DNA of 12,002 nucleotides from JBMYQA01 sp049600855. Its GTDB lineage: Bacteria > Bacteroidota > Bacteroidia > Cytophagales > Flammeovirgaceae. The notes under the pieces are model-generated. The model was not told the origin of the DNA. It was given only the letters and a program-made list of their open reading frames with translations, and ran no database searches. The DNA is taken from NCBI GenBank assembly GCA_049600855.1, contig JBMYQA010000184.1:1-12002 (forward strand). The letters are read 5' to 3'. Of this stretch, positions 7,121-12,002 are shown piece after piece. A program made the position numbers and the translations under genes. Each line of letters starts with the position of its first letter. The stretch's first letter is position 1.

Positions 7121-8253
7121 CGCTCAGCAGCAGCTTGCAGTGTATGATCGGTTTTAGCAAAGCAAAAACGAACTACCTTATTATCTTCCTTTGAACCATA
7201 AAATACAGATATAGGGATAGTAGCGACTCCGTGTTCTTGAGTAAGCCATTTGGCAAATTCAGTATCGGGTTCATCGGAAATGTCTGCATAACTCATGAGT
7301 TGGAAATAAGTCCCCTGACAAGCCAATGGCTTAAACTTGGTATCCTTCATTAAATCGAGAAATAAATCTCGTTTATTTTGGTAATAAGTGTATAAGTTGA
7401 GGTAATTTTCAGGATTCGACATGTACTCTGCAATTGCCAATTGCATTGGAGTGGAGGTACTAAACACCGTGTGTTGATGCACTTTTCGCAATTCCTTCGT
7501 TAAGTAAGCTGGAGCGATACAGTAGCCTGTTTTCCAACCTGTTGCATGAAAAGTTTTGCCAAATGAAAATACCGCAAAACTTTGTTCGCGTAATTCTGGA
7601 TAATGCAATACACTTTCATGTTCTTGATCATCAAATACCATATGCTCGTAGACTTCATCACTCAATACTAAAATATCTCTACCAGTTACAATGCGTGAAA
7701 GTGCTTCAAAATCTTCAGGCTTCAGTTTACTACCCGTCGGATTATGAGGCGTATTGATGATGATAAGTTTGGTACGTTGCGTCACTTTCTTTTTTACCTC
7801 ATCCCAATCGATGTGATAATTAGGGAATTTTAGTGCAATCGGAATTGGGTTGCCTCCTGATAAGCGAATAACTGGCGAATAGGAATCATAGGCAGGTTCA
7901 AATACGATGACCTCATCACCGGTATGGACTACAGCCGTAATTGCGCAAAATAAGGCTTCTGTTGCCCCTGTGGTAACTGTGATATTACTTTCGCTGTCGG
8001 GTTTATAACCAATCATGCGCTCACATTTGTGGGCAATTTGTTCTCGTAGTTGAGGCATGCCATAATACAACGCGTATTGATTATAGCCCGCTTTCATGTA
8101 TTTGGTGACGGCATCAATCAATTCAGGCGCTACTTCAAAGTTAGGAAACCCTTGAGAAAGGTTGATGGCTTCGCATTCAGCAGCCAAACGAGACATTTCA
8201 GCAAAGATAGACGATTGATTGGGGAACTTCGAGGTTAATTGCAAGGTATTCAT
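7105..8253 (-). CDS. Methionine aminotransferase-like PLP enzyme (class I/II, YbdL/kynurenine aminotransferase group)
   Basis: The product has 382 residues, a usual length for this fold-type I group, and is predicted cytoplasmic. The subgroup is shown by INLSQGFPNFEV (30-41), the NQYALYYGMPQLR block (58-70), TTGATEAL (94-101), and the PLP-phosphate/cofactor motifs TPHNPTG (168-174), SDEVYEH (198-204, Asp199 for the pyridine nitrogen) and SFGKTFHATGWKTGY (230-244). Lys233 is the expected Schiff-base residue and Arg362 the expected carboxylate-binding residue. Relatives transfer the amino group of Met, and often aromatic amino acids, to 2-oxo acids, including the last step of methionine salvage. 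The start ATG is at 8253-8251. The gene follows moaCB on the same strand with 105 bases between and its own TAnnTTTG element, so it is probably a separate unit. Substrate is inferred from the subgroup. Confidence 0.88.
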   Translation of the reverse strand: MNTLQLTSKFPNQSSIFAEMSRLAAECEAINLSQGFPNFEVAPELIDAVTKYMKAGYNQYALYYGMPQLREQIAHKCERMIGYKPDSESNITVTTGATEALFCAITAVVHTGDEVIVFEPAYDSYSPVIRLSGGNPIPIALKFPNYHIDWDEVKKKVTQRTKLIIINTPHNPTGSKLKPEDFEALSRIVTGRDILVLSDEVYEHMVFDDQEHESVLHYPELREQSFAVFSFGKTFHATGWKTGYCIAPAYLTKELRKVHQHTVFSTSTPMQLAIAEYMSNPENYLNLYTYYQNKRDLFLDLMKDTKFKPLACQGTYFQLMSYADISDEPDTEFAKWLTQEHGVATIPISVFYGSKEDNKVVRFCFAKTDHTLQAAAERLNAI

Positions 8254-8326
8254 TCAGCTTATTGTATCGTTTTTTAATAGCTTAATTGGTGTAGATCGTT
8301 ACTTTTAGAGTCAGTAAGGGCATTTT

Positions 8327-8334
8327 CAAATATA
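8327..8334 (-). promoter_or_regulatory. Candidate -7 promoter element of the aminotransferase gene
   Basis: Read on the minus strand this is TATATTTG, an exact match to TAnnTTTG, 73 bases upstream of the aminotransferase ATG. No TTTG or TTG lies at the usual -33 distance, which keeps confidence moderate. It overlaps the palindrome at 8331-8342. Confidence 0.45.
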
Positions 8335-8351
8335 CATGTATAAATATACAT
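8331..8351. repeat. Nested AT-rich palindromes next to the aminotransferase promoter element
   Basis: TATACATGTATA at 8331-8342 is a 12-base perfect palindrome. ATGTATA (8336-8342) also pairs with TATACAT (8345-8351), and TATACAT occurs as a direct repeat at 8331 and 8345. The cluster lies between the moaCB stop and the -7 element, so it could be an operator or a weak end signal for moaCB transcripts. AT-only repeats of this kind can also arise by chance. Confidence 0.4.
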
Positions 8352-8358
8352 ATAACTC

Positions 8359-9276
8359 TCAGTTTCCGTGCCGATATAACACATCTTTTACACGAAAAAT
8401 ATGTAAAGCCGCTGGAAATAATGCATCCATAGTTTCTTTAGCCCCACGAGTAGAGCCAGGTAAAGTAATGAGTAGGGTGTCTCCTCGCATACCTGCAATT
8501 CCTCTGGATAACATGGCATAAGGCGTGCGCTCTTGTCCATACTTACGGGCTGCCTCCATCATACCAGGAACTTCCTGATCAATCAGTTTACGCACCGTTT
8601 CAGGGGTATGGTCTCTGGGCGATAAACCAGTGCCTCCTGTGGTAATAATTAAGTCAACCTTTTTTTCGCACAAGCTGAGTAATGTTTCCTCCATATTTGT
8701 TGGATCATCCGAAACAATCAAGTAATCAGCCACTTCTACGCCCATATCCACCAACTCTTTTACAATCGTTTTTCCTGCCACATCTTCCTTTTTTCCAGCC
8801 GACACAGAATCAGAGGCAACAACAACCGCTCCAATGATTTTGCGCGTTTGCTTATCGCGATAATCACTTTTTCCACCTCGTTTGCTCACTAATTTGATGG
8901 AATGGATTTCCACCCCCTTATCAATCGGCTTGAGCATATCGTACATGGTTAAAGCAACCACAGAAGCGCCATGCATGGCTTCTACCTCTACACCTGTTTT
9001 GTAAATGGTTTTTACTTCCATTTCAATGGTTACTTCTAAGCCATTGATGGTATAATCGATGTTGGTGTATTCAATGGGTAGTGGATGGCAATCGGGAATG
9101 AGCTCAGCTGTTTTTTTTACGCCAAACAAGCCGGCTACTTTTGCCATCTCAAACACATCCCCTTTAGGCACTTGTTTGTTTACGAGTGCATCAATGGTTT
9201 CTTGCTTGCTCACTTTTACCACAGCTTGAGCAATAGCCTGACGCAAAGTGGACGATTTATGGGTAATGTCTACCAT
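8359..9276 (-). CDS. moaCB: Bifunctional molybdenum cofactor biosynthesis protein MoaC/MoaB
   Basis: The 305-residue product is a fusion. Residues 1-145 are MoaC, which with MoaA turns GTP into cyclic pyranopterin monophosphate: MVDITHK start, KGDVFEMAKVAG with Lys38, LIPDCHPLPI with His64, and TGVEVEAMHGASVVALTMYDMLK with Glu97, Glu99, Asp113 and Lys116. All of these are the expected conserved positions. Residues 147-305 are a MoaB/Mog domain, which adenylylates molybdopterin before metal insertion: VVVASDSVSAGKKED, TTGGTGLSPRDHTPE (212-226) and ITLPGSTRGA (270-279). Each half looks intact. The fused form is known in Bacteroidota. The start ATG lies 17 bases after the moaE stop, so the two form one transcription unit. 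No moaA, moaD or moeA is in the window. Confidence 0.93.
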   Translation of the reverse strand: MVDITHKSSTLRQAIAQAVVKVSKQETIDALVNKQVPKGDVFEMAKVAGLFGVKKTAELIPDCHPLPIEYTNIDYTINGLEVTIEMEVKTIYKTGVEVEAMHGASVVALTMYDMLKPIDKGVEIHSIKLVSKRGGKSDYRDKQTRKIIGAVVVASDSVSAGKKEDVAGKTIVKELVDMGVEVADYLIVSDDPTNMEETLLSLCEKKVDLIITTGGTGLSPRDHTPETVRKLIDQEVPGMMEAARKYGQERTPYAMLSRGIAGMRGDTLLITLPGSTRGAKETMDALFPAALHIFRVKDVLYRHGN

Positions 9277-9293
9277 AGTTTCGATTGAGTTCT

Positions 9294-9752
9294 TTAGTTA
9301 TTTTCTTCCTCTGCTAAGCGATTCTTCTTCCATCGAAAGCTGCCATCTTCAAAAAGCTCTTTTCCAAAAATGGGGACTTTGGCTTTTACTTCTTCTACTA
9401 AATAGCGGGTAGCCTCAAAACAAGCCTCGCGATGTGGCGAAGAGGTGAATACAAAGAAACAGACTTCTCCCAATTCTACTCGGCCAAGACTATGATAAAT
9501 GTGCATACAGGTTAAATCAAATTGCTCAAAAGCGGCTTCGCGAATGTGATGAAGCTCTTTTTCGGCCATTTCTTGATAGGCGGAAAACTCAATGGCTTGT
9601 ACCGTTTGCCCTTCTTTTTCATCAGCTCTTACCTGACCTAAAAATATATTATGCCCGCCAATTGCGGTTTTACTTTGATGTTTGGCAATGGAATTCCCAA
9701 TAAATTCCGCAGTAATTGGGCCATCAATAAATACGTTCTTTGGCTTTTTCAT
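9294..9752 (-). CDS. moaE: Molybdopterin synthase catalytic subunit MoaE
   Basis: The product has 152 residues from the ATG at 9752-9750. The frame extends to a TTG at 9767, but that TTG is part of a promoter-like TAGTTTTTG, so the ATG is preferred. MoaE forms a heterotetramer with MoaD and transfers two sulfurs to cyclic pyranopterin monophosphate. Visible motifs are NIFLGQVR (35-42), AIEFSAYQEMA (53-63), IYHSLGRVELGE (85-96), SSPHREACFEA (104-114) and KAKVPIFGKELFEDGSFRWK (123-142). Lys123 matches the lysine that links to the MoaD C-terminus in the E. coli enzyme. The second lysine (E. coli K126) aligns with Gly130, with Lys131 next to it. The Arg after His87 in the usual IxHRxG motif is Ser. 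moaCB follows 17 bases downstream. Product assignment is secure. Confidence 0.92.
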   Translation of the reverse strand: MKKPKNVFIDGPITAEFIGNSIAKHQSKTAIGGHNIFLGQVRADEKEGQTVQAIEFSAYQEMAEKELHHIREAAFEQFDLTCMHIYHSLGRVELGEVCFFVFTSSPHREACFEATRYLVEEVKAKVPIFGKELFEDGSFRWKKNRLAEEENN

Positions 9753-9764
9753 ATGAATTCTGGT

Positions 9765-9792
9765 CAAAAACTAGAGTGAAGATAGCGCACAA
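9765..9792 (-). promoter_or_regulatory. Candidate promoter of the moaE-moaCB operon
   Basis: On the minus strand TTG (9792-9790) is followed after 16 bases by TAGTTTTTG (9773-9765), one base longer than the Bacteroidota -7 consensus TAnnTTTG. It lies just upstream of the moaE ATG at 9752, with a terminator-like hairpin before it that would insulate it from the hydrolase-OsmC gene. The match is imperfect in both spacing and the central bases. Confidence 0.35.
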
Positions 9793-9798
9793 CATTAA

Positions 9799-9823
9799 GA
9801 AAGGCTACAAAATGCAGCCTTTC
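9799..9823 (-). terminator. Hairpin terminator of the hydrolase-OsmC gene
   Basis: GAAAGGCT (9799-9806) and AGCCTTTC (9816-9823) form eight pairs. In the minus-strand RNA a G-U and a C-G pair extend the stem to ten, leaving a five-base loop, whereas on the plus strand there would be an A-C mismatch. It lies 28 bases after the hydrolase-OsmC stop. The run after the stem (TTAATGTT) is a weak T tract, so termination may be partial. Confidence 0.6.
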
Positions 9824-9850
9824 ATGTGGAATAATTTGTTGCTATTTTGT

Positions 9851-11071
9851 TTAGCGTACATCGCTTAGTTTCGAATCCACGATTACTTCAGAATGGAGTG
9901 TGCGATGTACGGGACATTTGTTGGCAATCTCCAATAAACGTTGCCTTTGTTGATCATCTAAATTTCCTTCAATATCAATCACGCGTTCAATATGATCAAT
10001 TTTTTTAGGTTGATTTTCCGTATCGCCACTATCGTCATAATACACTTTCCCATGTTCTAAGTGTACACGCACTTCTTTCAAGTCCCAGCCTTTGCGATCG
10101 GCATACATGCGTAAGGTCATGGCTGTACAAGCGCCTAAGGCTGAGGTAAGTAAGTCATAAGGAGTTGGACCAAAGTCATTTCCTCCTACGTCAGCGGGTT
10201 CATCGGCTGTGAGGGCATGGTTGCCTGCTTTGATGTCTGTAGTAAACCCTTGATCTCCAATGCGCACTACGACTTGCTTAGGTGTACGTAAATCTTCATC
10301 TTTAGGAATTTCTACATAGCGTTTGACCCAAGTGGCAATTACATCACCTACATACAAAGAGTCTGCAGCTTTCATCAGTAAGTGATCCGCTCCATCTAGT
10401 GAGACGAAGCTTCTCGGGTGCGAAGCGGCTTTATAGATGCTCGTCGCATTAGAAATTTCAACGGTAGTATCTTGTGGAGAGTGTAAGACCAAAAGTGCTG
10501 CATTCAAATTATGAATTGGGGAGTGAGCACGCCCTAAGCTTTCCAAATCATCAATAAATTGTTTTTTGATGGTGAATGGCCTGCCTCCAATACTGACTTT
10601 AGCAATGCCTTCGCGGTTGATTTCCTCAATGCCAGATTGAAATAAATGACGCACATGACTTGGCTCATAAGGTGCCCCAATGGTAGCTACTGCTTGGACG
10701 CTCGGAATTTTATGACGGGCTACTAATACGGCTGCTCCACCCAATGAATGACCAATGAGTACTTTAGGTGCTTGATATTCTCGTTCTAAAAAGTTAGCTG
10801 CATCCACTAAATCCTCTATATTAGACGAAAAGTTGGTATCTGCAAAATCACCTTCACTTTCTCCTAGTCCAGTGAAGTCAAACCGCAATACCGCAAAACC
10901 TTCTTGGGTGAGCGCTCGTGCAATATTACGCACAGCCGTGAGGTTTTTATTACACGTAAAGCAGTGGGCAAATAACACATACGTATGTGCATGACTATCA
11001 GCTGGGATTTCTAATCGAGCAGCTAATTGATCACCTTGTGAATTGGTAAAGTTTACTTTGGTCGTTCTCAT
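9851..11071 (-). CDS. Alpha/beta hydrolase fused to an OsmC family domain
   Basis: The product has 406 residues. Residues 1-255 are an alpha/beta hydrolase: HCFTCNK near 36-42, RFDFTGLGESEG (63-74), nucleophile elbow GHSLGG (107-112, Ser109), and candidate triad partners Asp201 (HSPQDTTV) and His230 (GADHLL). Residues 263-406 are an OsmC/Ohr-type domain: PYDLLTSALGACTAMTLRMY with Cys315, and ANKCPVHRTL with Cys386. These are the two cysteines that reduce organic peroxides in this superfamily. Both active sites look complete. This fused arrangement is known in many bacteria; its substrate is not established, and a combined esterase/thiol-peroxidase role is only inferred. It lies 30 bases after the GNAT gene, probably in the same transcript, and ends at a hairpin. 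The start ATG at 11071-11069 directly precedes the first beta strand. Confidence 0.9.
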   Translation of the reverse strand: MRTTKVNFTNSQGDQLAARLEIPADSHAHTYVLFAHCFTCNKNLTAVRNIARALTQEGFAVLRFDFTGLGESEGDFADTNFSSNIEDLVDAANFLEREYQAPKVLIGHSLGGAAVLVARHKIPSVQAVATIGAPYEPSHVRHLFQSGIEEINREGIAKVSIGGRPFTIKKQFIDDLESLGRAHSPIHNLNAALLVLHSPQDTTVEISNATSIYKAASHPRSFVSLDGADHLLMKAADSLYVGDVIATWVKRYVEIPKDEDLRTPKQVVVRIGDQGFTTDIKAGNHALTADEPADVGGNDFGPTPYDLLTSALGACTAMTLRMYADRKGWDLKEVRVHLEHGKVYYDDSGDTENQPKKIDHIERVIDIEGNLDDQQRQRLLEIANKCPVHRTLHSEVIVDSKLSDVR

Positions 11072-11101
11072 AATTTTTCGTTAAGCATTTAGATTCCTAC
11101 T

Positions 11102-11626
11102 TCATTGAGCAAGGAGATGAGGATTATCAATTTCATAATATTCCAGTTCGGATTCATAGTAAAATCCGGCACCTTTGTGAGTCATTCCAATTTTTTCCAG
11201 CACATTTCGAGATGCTTGATTCTCTTTCACCACAACCGCCATAATGTGAGGAAGGTTCAACGTTTGGAAACCATAATGCAAAATGGCTGTAGAAACTTCG
11301 GTTGCCAATCCTTTTCCCCAATACTTTTTCGCCAGTCGATACCCCAATTCCATTTCATTGGTAGCCTCATAAGGACGCAAACAGGCCAATCCTACAAAAT
11401 CTTTTGAAGCCTTCAGCTCCAATGCCCACACACCGAATTGGGCGTTTTTGGGATAAAACGCCAATATCTTATCTAAATAAACCCGTGCTTCCGCTCGACT
11501 ATGGGGTTGACCACTAAAAATATAGCGCATTATTTCGGCATCACTGTTCAATTCATATACCTGTTCATAGTCCTCAGTAGTAAACTGGCGGACAATCAAA
11601 CGTTCACTCGTAAAAATGATATTCAT
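11102..11626 (-). CDS. RimJ/RimL-type GNAT N-acetyltransferase
   Basis: The product has 174 residues, the usual length for this group. It opens with the typical TSERLIVRQFTTEDYEQVYEL (6-26), followed by GVWALELKASKDFVGLACL (65-83). The acetyl-CoA motif A is ELGYRLAKKYWGKGLATEV (93-111), in which WGKGLAT is the pyrophosphate-binding R/QxxGxG/A element. Motif B is ENQASRNVLEKIGMTHKG (135-152). Relatives acetylate the N-terminal amino group of ribosomal proteins or small amines; the substrate here cannot be told. It is intact, unlike the GNAT remnant at 5299-5535, and the two belong to different GNAT subgroups. The hydrolase-OsmC gene begins 30 bases downstream. The upstream 201 bases are shared with the divergent AI-2E family gene. 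Confidence 0.9.
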   Translation of the reverse strand: MNIIFTSERLIVRQFTTEDYEQVYELNSDAEIMRYIFSGQPHSRAEARVYLDKILAFYPKNAQFGVWALELKASKDFVGLACLRPYEATNEMELGYRLAKKYWGKGLATEVSTAILHYGFQTLNLPHIMAVVVKENQASRNVLEKIGMTHKGAGFYYESELEYYEIDNPHLLAQ

Positions 11627-11727
11627 ACAGTTAGGACTCTTTCATGGAATGTACAAAAGTCAAGAGCAGATTAAAAGTAAATTATGCAATAATCTTGTGA
11701 AGATTTGTCTAAATTGCTGTGTAAAAG

Positions 11728-11753
11728 GGTTTATCAGTAATGATTTATAAACC
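11728..11753. repeat. Inverted repeat in the divergent GNAT/AI-2E intergenic region
   Basis: GGTTTAT (11728-11734) pairs exactly with ATAAACC (11747-11753) across a 12-base spacer. A second copy of part of the left arm in inverted form, TGATAAA, lies at 11759-11765. The site is about 75-100 bases before either start and could bind a regulator. A short TCTAC/GTAGA pair follows at 11774-11789. No clear TAnnTTTG element was found in this region. Confidence 0.35.
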
Positions 11754-11827
11754 ATTTGTGATAAACGCTAAAGTCTACAATAAAGTAGAATGTTGCGAAC
11801 CATTCTTGTGCTAAGCTGAATTAAATT

Positions 11828-12002
11828 ATGGAAAATGATATTCGCCTCGTTAAAAATTTACTTTTGTTTATGTTTGGGATATTAGTGATCTACCTAATAT
11901 CCTTATTGTCGTCACTGCTCATTCCATTAGCATTGGCCTTATTTATGGCCATGTTACTTCAACCTGCACTCGCTTGGTTTGAGCGAAAACAAATTCCATT
12001 TT
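11828..12002 (+). CDS. AI-2E family transporter (PF01594-type permease), N-terminal fragment
   Basis: The ATG at 11828 opens a frame that runs off the window end after 58 codons. It begins with a short charged segment, then a hydrophobic helix (about residues 10-27), then SSLLIPLALALFMAMLLQPALAWFERKQIPF. That block, with its IPL-LALFLAMLLQP-(x)4-ERR-IP pattern, is the characteristic N-terminus of AI-2E/TqsA/PerM family proteins. Members have about eight transmembrane helices and have been linked to autoinducer export or Na+/H+ exchange in different species, so the substrate is unknown here. It is divergent from the GNAT gene. No Shine-Dalgarno sequence is present, as elsewhere in the window. 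Confidence 0.82.
   Translation, partial: MENDIRLVKNLLLFMFGILVIYLISLLSSLLIPLALALFMAMLLQPALAWFERKQIPF

Noticed and set aside
7542..9288. Plus-strand frames of 60-70 codons opposite the aminotransferase and moaCB genes
   Set aside because: Antisense shadows of conserved genes; no domain or start signal of their own.
11105..11407. 100-codon plus-strand frame opposite the GNAT gene
   Set aside because: It mirrors the conserved GNAT motifs on the other strand and its own translation resembles no protein family.
1..12002. A new defence, mobile or biosynthetic system spanning several genes
   Set aside because: The genes are intact housekeeping or general accessory types with ordinary spacing. No integrase, transposase, repeats with spacers, nuclease-antitoxin pair or NRPS/PKS-type gene was seen. 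The SNF2 helicase stands alone, without the methylase or nuclease partners found in SNF2-containing defence loci.

Overview
The window looks like chromosomal DNA of a member of the Bacteroidota, probably a Cytophagales-type marine or soil relative; the genus is not resolved. The evidence is AT-rich DNA, almost no Shine-Dalgarno sequences in front of genes, several exact or near matches to the Bacteroidota -7 promoter element TAnnTTTG, and a gene set typical of the phylum: a MoaC-MoaB fusion, a DUF2911 protein, a large SWIM/SNF2 helicase and an alpha/beta hydrolase-OsmC fusion. No tRNA, rRNA, CRISPR array, insertion sequence or prophage gene was seen.

Layout. At 1-165 is the C-terminal end of a plus-strand DUF1232 (YkvA-type) membrane protein, closed by a strong hairpin terminator. 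Convergent to it lies an unrecognised secreted protein (251-1081, minus). A roughly 400-base gap without a gene carries an inverted repeat and, at its right end, an exact TAAATTTG promoter element. This is followed by a very large SNF2 helicase with two SWIM zinc-finger motifs (1476-5243, plus) and its own terminator. The next gap (5244-5680) holds the remains of a GNAT acetyltransferase gene on the minus strand, broken by in-frame stops. Then come two plus-strand exported proteins: a membrane-anchored DUF2911 protein (5681-6223) and a secreted helical-repeat protein (6275-7090).

From 7105 to 11626 everything is on the minus strand. In transcription order: a RimJ/RimL-type GNAT acetyltransferase, the alpha/beta hydrolase-OsmC fusion, a terminator-like hairpin, moaE, moaC-moaB (fused), and a methionine aminotransferase-like PLP enzyme with its own TAnnTTTG element. 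The window ends inside a plus-strand AI-2E family permease gene (from 11828).

How the genes work together. moaE and the moaCB fusion are 17 bases apart and clearly form a molybdenum-cofactor unit covering cyclic pyranopterin formation, the molybdopterin synthase large subunit and molybdopterin adenylylation; moaA, moaD and moeA are not in view. The GNAT and hydrolase-OsmC genes are 30 bases apart and probably co-transcribed. The remaining genes look like ordinary independent housekeeping or accessory units. I found no convincing new multi-gene system. The most informative oddities are the decayed GNAT gene, the paired SWIM motifs in the helicase, start codons that need correction because the longer start falls inside a promoter-like element, and the unrecognised secreted protein.
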